Part shown: positions 33,694 to 43,212 of the stretch, in pieces
How positions within the stretch are numbered: position 1 is the first letter of the stretch
Layout: the number at the start of each line of letters is the position of its first letter
DNA from: Castellaniella sp034675905
GTDB taxonomy: Bacteria; Pseudomonadota; Gammaproteobacteria; Burkholderiales; Burkholderiaceae_B
Reading direction: 5' to 3'
NCBI RefSeq assembly: GCF_034675905.1
Contig: NZ_JAUCCV010000010.1
Coordinates: forward strand, 620,001 to 684,000
DNA length: 64,000 nucleotides
The notes under the pieces: generated by a model
Databases searched by the model: none
What the model was told of the DNA's origin: nothing
Seen by the model: only the letters and a program-made list of their open reading frames with translations
Program-made: the position numbers and the translations under genes

Positions 33694-35001
33694 ATGTCTC
33701 TGATCAACCGCCTGGATGCCCGCTCCGCTGATTTCGACGCGGACCTGACCCGCCTGCTGGCCTACGATGCCTCGCAGGACGAAACCATTGAATCCACGGT
33801 GCGCGACATCCTGCACGACGTGCAAACGCGCGGCGACGCGGCGGTGCTCGACTACACCGCCCGCTTCGACCGGGTGCAGGCCGGCCAACTGGCCGCATTG
33901 GAAGTCCCCCGCGCCGACTGGCAATCGGCGCTGGACACCCTGCCTGCCGATCAACGCGCAGCACTGGAATCCGCCGCCGACCGGGTGCGCCGCTACCACG
34001 AACACCAACGCGCCGAGACCTGGACCTACACAGAACCCGACGGCACGATGCTGGGCCAGCAGATCACCCCGCTGGACCGCGTGGGCCTGTATGTGCCGGG
34101 CGGCAAGGCCGCCTACCCTTCGTCCGTGTTGATGAACGCCATTCCGGCCAAGGTCGCGGGCGTGCCGGAACTCATCATGGTCACGCCCACCCCTGGGGGC
34201 GTGCGCAATCCGATGGTGCTGGCTGCCGCCGCGCTGGGCGGCGTCGACCGGGTCTTCGCCATCGGCGGCGCCCAGGCCGTCGGCGCCCTGGCCTACGGCA
34301 CACAGACCCTGCCCGCCGTGGACAAGATCGTGGGGCCGGGCAACGCCTATGTGGCGGCTGCCAAACGCCGCGTCTTCGGCACGGTCGGCATCGACATGAT
34401 CGCCGGTCCGTCCGAAATCCTGATCGTGGCCGACGGCAGCACACCCGCCGACTGGCTGGCCATCGACCTGTTTTCCCAAGCCGAGCACGACGAACTCGCC
34501 CAGGCTATTCTGCTGTGTCCGGACGCCGCCTACCTGGACGCCGTCTACGCCGCCATCGAACGCCTGTTGCCCGACCAGCCCCGCGCCGACATCCTGCGCG
34601 TCAGCCTGGCCAATCGCGGCGCCCTGATCCAGACGGCCGACCTGGACCAGGCCTGTGCCATCGTCAACCGCATCGCGCCTGAACACCTGGAAATCTCCAC
34701 CCGCGACCCGCAGACGCTGCTGCCGCAGATCCGCCACGCCGGCGCCATTTTTCTGGGCGCTTACAGTTCCGAATCCCTGGGCGATTACTGCGCCGGACCC
34801 AACCATGTCCTGCCCACCGCCCGCACCGCCCGCTTTTCCTCACCCCTGGGCGTGTATGATTTCCAGAAGCGCAGCAGCCTGATCCAGGTCTCGGCGGACG
34901 GCGCCCAGACGCTGGGCCGCATTGCCGCCACCCTGGCCACCGGCGAAGGCCTGCACGCCCACGCCGCCAGCGCCTCGCTGCGCCTGAATACACCGGCCTG
35001 A
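33694..35001 (+). CDS. hisD: Histidinol dehydrogenase
   Basis: Last two oxidations of histidine biosynthesis. 435 residues. Conserved stretches: PLDRVGLYVPGGKAAYPSSV, IDMIAGPSEILIVADGS, DLFSQAEHDELAQA and GPNHVLPTARTARFSSPLGV, including the catalytic Glu-His region. hisB follows after 37 bases; the usual hisC between them is absent. Confidence 0.97.
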   Translation: MSLINRLDARSADFDADLTRLLAYDASQDETIESTVRDILHDVQTRGDAAVLDYTARFDRVQAGQLAALEVPRADWQSALDTLPADQRAALESAADRVRRYHEHQRAETWTYTEPDGTMLGQQITPLDRVGLYVPGGKAAYPSSVLMNAIPAKVAGVPELIMVTPTPGGVRNPMVLAAAALGGVDRVFAIGGAQAVGALAYGTQTLPAVDKIVGPGNAYVAAAKRRVFGTVGIDMIAGPSEILIVADGSTPADWLAIDLFSQAEHDELAQAILLCPDAAYLDAVYAAIERLLPDQPRADILRVSLANRGALIQTADLDQACAIVNRIAPEHLEISTRDPQTLLPQIRHAGAIFLGAYSSESLGDYCAGPNHVLPTARTARFSSPLGVYDFQKRSSLIQVSADGAQTLGRIAATLATGEGLHAHAASASLRLNTPA

Positions 35002-35038
35002 AGCCGCCCCGCCCGACCGATCAGGATCAACCCCCGCC

Positions 35039-35626
35039 ATGCGCACTGCCACCATCGAACGCAACACCCAGGAAACCCGCATCCGAGTCACCGTCAATCT
35101 GGACGGCACGGGCGCCCGCACCCTGAATACCGGCGTCCCGTTTCTGGACCACATGCTGGACCAGATCGCCCGCCACGGCCTGTTCGACCTGGACATCCAT
35201 TGCGACGGCGACACCCACATCGATGACCACCACAGCGTCGAAGACGTCGGCATCACGCTGGGCCAGGCCTTTGCGGCGGCAGCCGGCAACAAAGCCGGTC
35301 TGCGCCGCTACGGCCACGCCTATGTACCGCTGGATGAATCGCTTTCCCGTGTGGTGGTGGACCTGTCCGGGCGTCCCGGCCTGTTCTACCACGTGGATTA
35401 CGCCCGCGCGCGCATCGGCGCCTTTGACGTGGATCTGGCCCGGGAATTCTTCCAAGGCTTCGTGAACCATGCCCTGGCGACCGTGCATATCGACAATCTG
35501 CGCGGGGAAAACGCCCACCACCAGTGCGAGACCATCTTCAAGGCCTTTGGCCGCGCCTTGCGCATGGCCACCGAAGTCGACCCCCGCGCCGGCGGCACGA
35601 TCCCCTCGACCAAGGGCGCGCTCTAA
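35039..35626 (+). CDS. hisB: Imidazoleglycerol-phosphate dehydratase
   Basis: Sixth step of histidine biosynthesis. 195 residues, the monofunctional form without the histidinol-phosphatase domain found in E. coli. Metal-binding motifs HMLDQIARHG and DDHHSVEDVGI, then NHALATVHIDNLRGENAHHQ. A separate phosphatase must be encoded elsewhere. Confidence 0.97.
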   Translation: MRTATIERNTQETRIRVTVNLDGTGARTLNTGVPFLDHMLDQIARHGLFDLDIHCDGDTHIDDHHSVEDVGITLGQAFAAAAGNKAGLRRYGHAYVPLDESLSRVVVDLSGRPGLFYHVDYARARIGAFDVDLAREFFQGFVNHALATVHIDNLRGENAHHQCETIFKAFGRALRMATEVDPRAGGTIPSTKGAL

Positions 35627-35671
35627 ACACCCCGCCGATCCAGACCGCCACCCACCCAGGATTCCCGCATC

Positions 35672-36325
35672 GTGACTCGCATCGCCATCGTCGACTACGG
35701 CATGGGTAATTTCCACTCGGTCGCCCGCGCCCTGCAGGCCGCCGCCCCGGATCAAGACATCCGCATCGCTCGCCAGGCCGCCGACATCCTGGCCGCCGAC
35801 CGCATTGTCTTCCCCGGTCAGGGCGCCATGCCGGACTGCATGCGTACGCTGGATTCCTCGGGCCTGCGTGACGCGGTCCTGCAAGCCGCCCGCGAAAAAC
35901 CGCTGCTGGGCGTCTGCGTGGGCGAACAGATGCTGTTTGACGCCAGCGACGAAGGCGATACCCCCGGACTGGGCCTGTTCGCCGGCCGCGTGCGCCGCTT
36001 TCAGGGGCCGGCCTTTCAATTGCCCGCCCATGACGACACGGCGGCCCAGCGCCTGAAAGTGCCCCATATGGGCTGGAACACCGTGACCCAGACCCGCCCC
36101 CATCCCCTGTGGGATGGCGTCGCCCAAGACACCCCGTTTTACTTCGTGCACAGCTACTATGCCCAGCCGGATGACGCGTCCCTGACGGCCGCCACCAGCC
36201 GTTACGGGCAGGATTTCTGCTGCGCGATTGCCGCCGACAATATTTTTGCCGTACAGTTCCACCCAGAAAAGAGCGCTGCGCCCGGTCTGCGGATCTACCG
36301 CAACTTCAGCCGCTGGCAGCCCTGA
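35672..36325 (+). CDS. hisH: Imidazole glycerol phosphate synthase, glutaminase subunit
   Basis: Supplies ammonia to HisF. 217 residues, starting with GTG at 35672 (MTRIAIVDYGMGNF). Class I amidotransferase triad: cysteine in GVCVGEQMLF, and His-Glu in VQFHPEKSA. Oxyanion-loop motif FPGQGAMPD is intact. Confidence 0.96.
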   Translation: MTRIAIVDYGMGNFHSVARALQAAAPDQDIRIARQAADILAADRIVFPGQGAMPDCMRTLDSSGLRDAVLQAAREKPLLGVCVGEQMLFDASDEGDTPGLGLFAGRVRRFQGPAFQLPAHDDTAAQRLKVPHMGWNTVTQTRPHPLWDGVAQDTPFYFVHSYYAQPDDASLTAATSRYGQDFCCAIAADNIFAVQFHPEKSAAPGLRIYRNFSRWQP

Positions 36326-36372
36326 TCTTCACCCTCGGTGTTCCCTATCCTCTCTGCACTGACACGACGACC

Positions 36373-37146
36373 ATGCTCCTGATTCCTGCCATCGACCTCC
36401 AAGACGGCCGCTGCGTGCGCCTGCGCCAAGGCGACTTGGCTGACGCCACTGTCTTTTCCGAAGATCCGGCCGCCATGGCCATCCAATGGGCCGACCAGGG
36501 CGCTCGCCGCCTGCATCTGGTGGACCTCAACGGCGCCGTCGCGGGCAAGCCGCGCAACCGCGCCGCCATCCAGGCCATCGTGGACGCCACCGACGAAGAC
36601 ATCCCGATCCAGATCGGCGGCGGCATCCGTGATCTGAACACGGTCGAATACTATCTGGACAACGGTATTTCCTACGTCATCATCGGCACCGCCGCCGTCA
36701 AGGATCCGGGCTTTCTCAGTGACGCGTGTTCCGCCTTTCCGGGCCACATCATCGTCGGCCTGGACGCCCGCGACGGCAAAGTCGCCACCGACGGCTGGTC
36801 CAAACTGACCCGTCACGATGTGGCCGACCTCGCCCGCAAATTCGAAGACTACGGCTGCGAATCGATCATCTATACCGATATCGGTCGCGACGGCATGCTC
36901 AGCGGCGTCAACATCGAAGCCACCGTGCACCTGGCGCAACAGGTCCGCATCCCGGTCATCGCCTCGGGCGGGGTCGCCTCGCTGGACGACATCCGCGCCC
37001 TGTGCGCCGTGACCGGCCAGGGGATCGATGGCGCCATCCTGGGCCGCAGCATCTACGAAGGCGCCCTGAACTTCACTGAAGCACAGGAATTGGCCGATAC
37101 GCTCTGCGACCCCGACGACGAAGCCGAAGCCGAGCCGTCCGCATGA
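36373..37146 (+). CDS. hisA: ProFAR isomerase
   Basis: Fourth enzyme of histidine biosynthesis (1-(5-phosphoribosyl)-5-amino-imidazole isomerase). 257 residues. Beta/alpha barrel with catalytic aspartates in IPAIDLQDGRCVRLRQGD and IIVGLDARDGKVATDGW, and phosphate sites in IGGGIRD and IASGGVASLDDI. Stop overlaps hisF by ATGA. Confidence 0.97.
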   Translation: MLLIPAIDLQDGRCVRLRQGDLADATVFSEDPAAMAIQWADQGARRLHLVDLNGAVAGKPRNRAAIQAIVDATDEDIPIQIGGGIRDLNTVEYYLDNGISYVIIGTAAVKDPGFLSDACSAFPGHIIVGLDARDGKVATDGWSKLTRHDVADLARKFEDYGCESIIYTDIGRDGMLSGVNIEATVHLAQQVRIPVIASGGVASLDDIRALCAVTGQGIDGAILGRSIYEGALNFTEAQELADTLCDPDDEAEAEPSA

Positions 37147-37946
37147 CGACTGACACCACCGCCACCGATACGTCCAGCCTGTGCTGCCGCATCATCCCCT
37201 GCCTGGACGTCAATGCAGGCCGGGTCGTCAAAGGCGTCAACTTCGTCAACCTGACCGACGCCGGCGACCCGGTGGAAATCGCCCGCCGCTATGACGAGCA
37301 AGGCGCGGACGAACTGACCTTCCTGGACATCACGGCGACCTCGGACGACCGCGATCTGATTCTGCCCATCATCGAATCCGTTGCCCGTCAGGTGTTCATT
37401 CCGCTGACCGTCGGCGGCGGCGTGCGCCAGGTATCCGATATCCAACGACTGCTGGATGCCGGCGCCGACAAGGTCTCGATCAACAGCGCCGCCGTCGCCC
37501 GTCCCGATCTGGTGGCCGAAGCCGCCAGCCACCACGGCTCTCAATGCATCGTCGTCGCCCTGGACGCCCGGCGGGTATCCGCCCCTGGCGAAACCCCGCG
37601 CTGGGAAATCTTTACCCACGGCGGGCGCAAGGGCACAGGGCTGGACGCCGTGCAATGGGCCTGCCGCATGGCCGGCCTGGGCGCCGGCGAACTGCTGCTG
37701 ACCAGCATGGACCGCGACGGCACCAAGTCCGGGTTCGACCTGGAACTGACCCGCGCCGTGGCCGATGCCGTCCCCATCCCCGTGATCGCCTCGGGCGGCG
37801 TAGGCAGCCTGCAGCACCTGGCTGACGGCGTCACACAAGGCCACGCCAGCGCCGTGCTGGCAGCCAGCATCTTCCATTTCGGCCAGCACACTCTGGCCGA
37901 GGCCAAAGATTTCCTGGCGGCCCAGGGCATCCGGGTCCGGCGATGA
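37143..37946 (+). CDS. hisF: Imidazole glycerol phosphate synthase, cyclase subunit
   Basis: Condenses ProFAR product with ammonia from HisH to give imidazole glycerol phosphate and AICAR. 267 residues. Motifs IIPCLDVNAGRVVKGVNF (catalytic Asp), LTVGGGVRQVSDI, LLTSMDRDGTKSGFDLEL (second catalytic Asp) and VIASGGVGSLQHL. Slightly extended N-terminus. Overlaps both neighbours by ATGA. Confidence 0.97.
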   Translation: MTTDTTATDTSSLCCRIIPCLDVNAGRVVKGVNFVNLTDAGDPVEIARRYDEQGADELTFLDITATSDDRDLILPIIESVARQVFIPLTVGGGVRQVSDIQRLLDAGADKVSINSAAVARPDLVAEAASHHGSQCIVVALDARRVSAPGETPRWEIFTHGGRKGTGLDAVQWACRMAGLGAGELLLTSMDRDGTKSGFDLELTRAVADAVPIPVIASGGVGSLQHLADGVTQGHASAVLAASIFHFGQHTLAEAKDFLAAQGIRVRR

Positions 37947-38365
37947 GCAATCCGTCCTCCCCCGCCTGGCTGTCCGCCCTGCGCTTCGACGATCAAGGCC
38001 TGATTCCCGCCATCGCCCAGGATGCCGGCACCGGCACGGTGCTGATGATGGCCTGGATGAATGCCGAAGCTGTCCAGGAAACCGTGCGCACTGGCTGCGC
38101 CGTGTATTTTTCGCGATCCCGCCAGCGCCTGTGGCGCAAGGGCGAAGAATCCGGCCACGTGCAGCAGGTCCATGACATCCGCCTGGATTGCGACGGCGAC
38201 GTGCTGCTGCTGAAGATCACACAGGTCGGCGGCATCGCCTGCCATACCGGGCGCGAGCGCTGTTTTTTCCGCAGTCTGGATCAACAGGGCGCCGAACCGG
38301 CTTGGGCCGTGCAGGACCCCGTCCTGAAAGACCCCAGCACGATCTATCACACTCCGCACGCCTGA
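37943..38365 (+). CDS. hisI: Phosphoribosyl-AMP cyclohydrolase
   Basis: Third step of histidine biosynthesis. 140 residues, separate from HisE. Zinc and substrate motifs: MMAWMNAEAVQETV, YFSRSRQRLWRKGEESGHVQ, DCDGDVLLLKI and GGIACHTGRERCFF. Overlaps hisF by ATGA. Confidence 0.96.
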   Translation: MSNPSSPAWLSALRFDDQGLIPAIAQDAGTGTVLMMAWMNAEAVQETVRTGCAVYFSRSRQRLWRKGEESGHVQQVHDIRLDCDGDVLLLKITQVGGIACHTGRERCFFRSLDQQGAEPAWAVQDPVLKDPSTIYHTPHA

Positions 38366-38404
38366 TCCCTCATCGGATCTGCGCCTTTTTCTGATTCCGC
38401 TGCC

Positions 38405-38758
38405 ATGAATTCCGCCCACACGCCTTCTCCTTCCGACACCCTGGCCCGGCTGGCCGACACCCTGGCCTCCCGTCGGCCGGATCGCGGCGGCAATCCCGAT
38501 ACGTCCTACACCGCCAAACTGCTCGCCAAAGGCCCCGATGCCTTCCTGAAGAAGATCGGCGAAGAAGCCACCGAACTGGTCATGGCAGCCAAAGACGGCC
38601 ACCCCGACCGGATCGTGGCCGAAACCGCCGACCTGTGGTTTCACTGTCTGGTGGCGCTGACGCACTTCAATCTGCGCCCTGAAGACGTGCTGGCCGAACT
38701 CGCCCGCCGCGAGGGCCTTTCCGGGCTGGCGGAAAAAGCCTCACGGCCCAAGGACTAG
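38405..38758 (+). CDS. hisE: Phosphoribosyl-ATP pyrophosphatase
   Basis: Second step of histidine biosynthesis. 117 residues. MazG-like all-alpha fold with SYTAKLLAKGPDAFLKKIGE followed by EATELVMAAK and ETADLWFHCLVAL. Last his gene of the run; a short AAGGG-CATA-CCCTT hairpin lies 10 bases downstream, too weak to call a terminator. Confidence 0.95.
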   Translation: MNSAHTPSPSDTLARLADTLASRRPDRGGNPDTSYTAKLLAKGPDAFLKKIGEEATELVMAAKDGHPDRIVAETADLWFHCLVALTHFNLRPEDVLAELARREGLSGLAEKASRPKD

Positions 38759-38881
38759 CCGGCGCACTAAGGGCATACCCTTTACTGCCGGGCCGTCACC
38801 CGCCCGCTCAGCACAACGCCAGGGAAATTGTGGCAACATACGAGGTTGAGTGGACCGATGTCCAGCCCCGTCTTATCGAAT

Positions 38882-39250
38882 ATGAGCCACGACTGCCTGT
38901 TTTGTAAAATCGCCCGGCACGAGATCCCAGCGCGCATCGTGCACGAAGACGATGAATTTCTCGCCTTCCACGACATCAATCCCGCGGCCCCGGTGCATCT
39001 GCTGCTGATCCCCAAACATCATGTCGCCTCCTTGGCTGACACCGCCCCTCAGGACGGCGCCTGGCTGGCCCGCATGCTGCAGCTGGTCCCGGCACTGGCC
39101 GCCGACAACGGCTGCAACCCGCTGCCCGAAGGCGGCTTCCGGCTGGTCGCCAATACCGGCGCCGAAGGCGGCCAAGAAATCGATCACCTGCATTTTCACA
39201 TTCTGGGCGGCTCTCGCCCCTGGTCAAAACGCGCGGCGCCCGCCGCCTAA
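38882..39250 (+). CDS. HIT-family nucleotide hydrolase (HinT-like)
   Basis: 122 residues. Histidine-triad motif HLHFHILGG near the C-terminus and the N-terminal DCLFCKIARHEIPARIVHED typical of HinT purine phosphoramidases. Start at 38882 follows the family N-terminus. The gene sits between his and tat as in relatives. tatA follows after 9 bases. Confidence 0.93.
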   Translation: MSHDCLFCKIARHEIPARIVHEDDEFLAFHDINPAAPVHLLLIPKHHVASLADTAPQDGAWLARMLQLVPALAADNGCNPLPEGGFRLVANTGAEGGQEIDHLHFHILGGSRPWSKRAAPAA

Positions 39251-39259
39251 GGAGCTCTC

Positions 39260-39502
39260 ATGGGTAGTTTCAGCATCTGGCACTGGTTGATCGTACTGGT
39301 CATCGTCGCCCTGATTTTCGGCACCAAAAAACTGCGCAACATCGGCGAAGACCTCGGCGGAGCCGTCAAGGGCTTCAAAAAGGGCATGAAAGACGCCCAG
39401 CAGGCCGATGGCGCCGAACCCGAGGAAAAACCGGCGGTAGCCCAACAGGTCCAGGACTCCAACACCGTGGACGTCCAGGCGCGTGAAAAAAACGACGCCT
39501 GA
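39260..39502 (+). CDS. tatA: Sec-independent translocase subunit TatA
   Basis: Pore-forming subunit of twin-arginine protein export. 80 residues: one N-terminal membrane helix (WHWLIVLVIVALIFGTKKL) and an amphipathic helix (LGGAVKGFKKGMKDAQ), followed by an acidic tail. Good SD (AAGGAG) upstream. Confidence 0.96.
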   Translation: MGSFSIWHWLIVLVIVALIFGTKKLRNIGEDLGGAVKGFKKGMKDAQQADGAEPEEKPAVAQQVQDSNTVDVQAREKNDA

Positions 39503-39527
39503 CCCCGCACACTGAACCGGAAACACC

Positions 39528-39866
39528 ATGTTTGATGTCAGCTTCAGCGAACTGATGCTGATCGGCGTGATTGCGCTGATCGTCATCGGTCCCGAACGCC
39601 TGCCCAAAGTCGCCCGTACGATCGGGCACTTGCTGGGGCGGGCCCAGCGCTACGTCAACGAAGTCAAATCCGATATCCAAAAGGAAATGGACCTGAAGGA
39701 TATCGGCGACATCAAGCACCAGATGGAAGATGCCGCCCGTTCCGTGCAAACTTCGATGACTTCGTCCGTGGACGATTTGAAATCCGCTGTCACCCAGCCG
39801 ACGCAGGCCATCCAGGATTCTCTGGACGAAGCCCGCAAGGCCCTCGACGTAAAGAAAGATGACTGA
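39528..39866 (+). CDS. tatB: Sec-independent translocase subunit TatB
   Basis: Substrate-receptor subunit with TatC. 112 residues: membrane helix SFSELMLIGVIALIVIGPER, conserved RLPKVARTIGHLLGRAQRYV, then a long amphipathic region. Shorter than E. coli TatB (171). Overlaps tatC by 8 bases. Confidence 0.95.
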   Translation: MFDVSFSELMLIGVIALIVIGPERLPKVARTIGHLLGRAQRYVNEVKSDIQKEMDLKDIGDIKHQMEDAARSVQTSMTSSVDDLKSAVTQPTQAIQDSLDEARKALDVKKDD

Positions 39867-40659
39867 CGCATCCGACGCCACTACCCAGGACACGTTCATT
39901 TCCCACCTGATGGAACTGCGCACCCGCCTGCTGCATGCCGTCGTGGCTGTGCTGGGTATTTTCGTGGTGCTGTTCCTGTACCCGGGGCCTTCAGCGATCT
40001 ACGACATCCTGGCGCAACCCATGCTGTCTTCGCTGCCCGAAGGCACCCGCATGATCGCCACTGGCGTGATCACGCCATTCATGGTGCCGATCAAAGTCAC
40101 CCTGCTGGCGGCCTTCGTGCTGTCCCTGCCCTACGTGCTGTATCAGGCCTGGGCCTTTGTCGCCCCCGGCCTGTACCGCCATGAACAGCGTCTGGCAGTG
40201 CCGCTGATCATTTCCAGCACCTTTCTGTTTTTGCTGGGGATGGCATTCTGCTATTTCGTGGTGTTTCACACGGTCTTCAGCTTCATCGCCCATTTTGCGC
40301 CGCAGTCGATCACCCCGGCGCCGGATATCGAAGCCTACGTCAACTTCGTCCTGACCATGTTCCTGGCCTTCGGCGTGACGTTCGAGGTCCCCGTGGCCGT
40401 TGTCCTGCTAGTCAAGACAGGTCTGGTCACGGTCAAGAAACTCCGCGAAATCCGCGGCTATGTGGTCGTGGGCGCCTTTGTGCTGGCGGCAGTGGTCACT
40501 CCGCCGGATGTGCTCAGCCAGATCCTGTTGGCCGCACCGCTATGCCTGCTGTACGAAATCGGCATCCTGGCCGGGGCCGCGCTGGAAAAGAGCAAACCCG
40601 CAGAAGAAGACCCGGCGGATCAGGCCAGCAGCGCCGTCACGCCGCAAGACGAACCCTGA
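39859..40659 (+). CDS. tatC: Sec-independent translocase subunit TatC
   Basis: Twin-arginine signal receptor. 266 residues with six membrane segments; conserved FISHLMELRTRLLHAV, YQAWAFVAPGLYRHEQR and FGVTFEVPVAVVLLV. It ends one base before the convergent dsbD stop region, so no terminator space exists between them. Confidence 0.97.
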   Translation: MTDASDATTQDTFISHLMELRTRLLHAVVAVLGIFVVLFLYPGPSAIYDILAQPMLSSLPEGTRMIATGVITPFMVPIKVTLLAAFVLSLPYVLYQAWAFVAPGLYRHEQRLAVPLIISSTFLFLLGMAFCYFVVFHTVFSFIAHFAPQSITPAPDIEAYVNFVLTMFLAFGVTFEVPVAVVLLVKTGLVTVKKLREIRGYVVVGAFVLAAVVTPPDVLSQILLAAPLCLLYEIGILAGAALEKSKPAEEDPADQASSAVTPQDEP

Positions 40660-40660
40660 T

Positions 40661-42617
40661 TCACGGTGCGCCCAGCACGCGTTCCTGCACCTGCAGGAAC
40701 GCATCGGCCCGTTTGAAACCCACGACCCGCGCATCCGCCAGCAAACCGCCCCGGCGGTCAAAAAACAGGATGCCGGGCGGCCCGAACAGATTGAATCGCG
40801 CCAGCAGGGCACGGTCATCCGCCGTCATCCGCGTCACATCCGCCTGCAGCAGAATCATCTGGCTCATGCGCGCCGCCACGCGGGGATCGCTGAACGTGAA
40901 CTTTTCCATCTCCAGACAAGACACGCACCAGTCCGCATAGAAATCCAGCATCACCGGGCGATCCGCCGCCGCCAATCGCGCATCCAGATCCGCCAATGAT
41001 GTCACCGGACGCAAACCGGGCGCGGATGGCTTCAGGGCCCGGTACAGCGGCTACGCCGCCGGCCGACACGTCGGCAAACGGCGCCAATGGCCGCAGCATG
41101 TCACGGCCGCCTGCCAACAGGCCAGCGCCCTGCGCCAGCCCCCACATAGCCAGCATCAGGGCCAGCGTCCGGACCAGCAGCCGCAGGGGCTTCAGCAGGG
41201 CAGCGTCCGCCTGGGTTCCGCTGGCCCCCCACAGCACCAGGGCGGCCCAGATTGCCAACAGGATCCAGCCGGTCACTGACACGACACCGTCCAGCAGCGG
41301 CAACGCCATCCACCAGGCCGTCGCCAGCAGCAGCAGACCAAAAATCGCCTTCAGCGGCGTCATCCAGGCTCCGGCGCGCGGCAGCAAGGCGCCAGCTCCG
41401 GCGCCTACCAGCAACAGCAGCAGCCCTTCGCCCCAGGCCATGGCGAACAAGGCAGTCGCGCCGATCACCACATCCCCCGTCTGGGAGATGAACAGCAACA
41501 CGCCCGCCAAGGGAGCAGCCACGCACGGCCCGACGATCAGCGCCGACACCATGCCCATCAGGAAAACGCCGCCGGTCTGCCCACCTGGCAGGGTCTGCAT
41601 CCAGGCCTGCAAGCGAGACTGGACGCCCACCGGCGCCTGCAAGGTAAAGACATCCAGCATCGCCAGGGCGAACAAGGCCAGCAGCGCGGCAAAGATCCCC
41701 AGCACCCACGGCGATTGCAGCCATGCCGCCAGACCGGCCCCTAACAGGCCAGCAATCACCCCCAGCACGGTATAGACAACAGACATGCCCAGCACATAGA
41801 CGGCTGCCAGTCCCAGGCCCCTGCGACGGCTGACGGTCTGCTGGCCTTTGCCCGCCAGGATGGCCAACAGGATAGGCACCATGGGCAGTACACACGGGGT
41901 CAGCGACAGCAGCACGCCGAACAGCAGGCTCAGGCCCAGGATCTGCCACAAAGGCGCTTGATGCAGCCAGGCAGCCATGCCCACATCACCCAGGTCCAGC
42001 CAGGAATCCCCGGCGGCGCTGGTCGACGCAGTGGCCGGATTGCCCGGCGCCTTCACCGCGATCTCATCCTGCGGCGCAGGCACCTGATCTCGCACCAACG
42101 GCCCCTGGGCTTGATAGCCATCCCCCTGAGCCGCCAGTGTGAATTGCAACGTCATGGGCGGATAGCACAATCCGGCGTCTGCGCACCCCTGCCCCGTCAC
42201 CGTCACGTGCAAAGGCGCTGCCGCACCGCCTTGCAAAGGCGCTCGCAGCGTCACGCCCCCATGGAAGACTTCCATGTCCTGTTCAAAAGTGGGGTCGTAC
42301 TTCACCTGTCCCTTGGGCAGCACCAGTGGCTGAGTCCAGGCTGGCTGCCGGGTTTCCGCCTCGGGCGGCGTCAGAGTCGACGGCCTGAACAGCAGCAACT
42401 GACCATTGGCGTCTTCGATCCGCACCTCGAAGCGTTCCTGGTACATGTAATAGGCTGGCGCAATGGCGTAGTGCACATCCAGCGTCTGCGCATCCGGCAT
42501 CGCCACCGCAGCGATGAAGGCCTTTTCCGGATCCAGGAAATCCTCGTTCGCCCAGCTCTGACCCGCGATGCCGATCACCATCAGGCCAGCCAGCAACAGG
42601 TACAGGAACTTCTTCAT
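40661..42617 (-). pseudogene. dsbD: Thiol:disulfide interchange protein DsbD, frameshifted
   Basis: DsbD carries electrons from cytoplasmic thioredoxin to the periplasm. From ATG at 42617 the frame gives a signal peptide (LLLAGLMVIGIAGQSWA), the alpha domain with CADAGLC, and the eight-helix domain with LTPCVLPMVPILLAILAG and GPCVAAPLAGVLL. Near 41035-41050 homology leaves this frame and resumes in another as ALKPSAPGLRPVTSLADLD and the thioredoxin-like domain with CVSC (DFYADWCVSCLEMEKF), ending at 40661. Removing one base from the GGGCCC at 41035-41040 restores a single frame. As written the main frame ends at 40815 with an unrelated tail and loses the CVSC domain. A sequencing error is possible. 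Confidence 0.85.
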
Positions 42618-42666
42618 AACACCATCTCTTGCAAAACGGACTCGGCGGATGCGAGCCGGTAAACCA

Positions 42667-43095
42667 TCAGGAAAGCGGCGGCTCGACAGGCCCGGCTGCG
42701 CCCTGAATGACCCAGTCCAGATAGGCCGCACTGCCTGCCGGCACCCCCAGCACCAGGAACTCAGGAATTTCATAGGGATGCAGTTCGCATAGGCGCCGAT
42801 ACAGCGCCGGCAATACGGTTGCCGTAGTCTTGAAGCTGAGCGGAATTTCCTCGCAGCCTTCCAGTTTTCCCTGCCAAAGATACATGGATGTCATCGCCCC
42901 GCCGACCTGGGCGCAAGCGACCAGGGATTCCTCGACCAAGACATGCGCAATGCGCTTGGCCAGCAAGACATCGGGCGCAGTGGACAACACCACGACGGCA
43001 TCGGTCGGCGCACCATCCTGGCGCCGCAGGCCTCTGATCGAGCCGCTTGCCGCAGAGGCATCTGGACCCGCAGACGGTCGGTCAGCAATAGACAT
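42667..43095 (-). CDS. cutA: Divalent-cation tolerance protein CutA
   Basis: Small trimeric protein linked to copper tolerance. 142 residues from ATG at 43095 with a non-conserved N-terminal extension of about 30 residues. CutA core: VVVLSTAPDVLLAKRIAHVL, LVACAQVGGAMTSMYLWQGK and ELHPYEIPEFLVLGV. Lies 49 bases upstream of dsbD, the same pairing as in E. coli. An earlier in-frame start would run through the rplQ terminator region and is unlikely. Confidence 0.92.
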   Translation of the reverse strand: MSIADRPSAGPDASAASGSIRGLRRQDGAPTDAVVVLSTAPDVLLAKRIAHVLVEESLVACAQVGGAMTSMYLWQGKLEGCEEIPLSFKTTATVLPALYRRLCELHPYEIPEFLVLGVPAGSAAYLDWVIQGAAGPVEPPLS

Positions 43096-43133
43096 GGTAA
43101 ATCCCGATGGACAAATCCTTTTGATTTTACATG

Positions 43134-43169
43134 CAAAAAGGCCCGAAGCTTGCGCATCGGGCCTTGCAG
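43134..43169 (-). terminator. Rho-independent terminator of the alpha operon
   Basis: The minus strand reads AAGGCCCGA (43165-43157), a 10-base loop, TCGGGCCTT (43146-43138), then TTTTT. A 9-bp stem with a T-run, 44 bases after the rplQ stop. It marks the end of the ribosomal transcription unit. Confidence 0.9.
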
Positions 43170-43212
43170 ACATCCGGCAAGAAGCGGGCTTGGCGCCCGC
43201 TCGCCGCAAACC

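Noticed and set aside
38769..38782. Terminator after hisE
   Set aside because: A 5-bp stem with a 4-base loop and no T-run is not enough.
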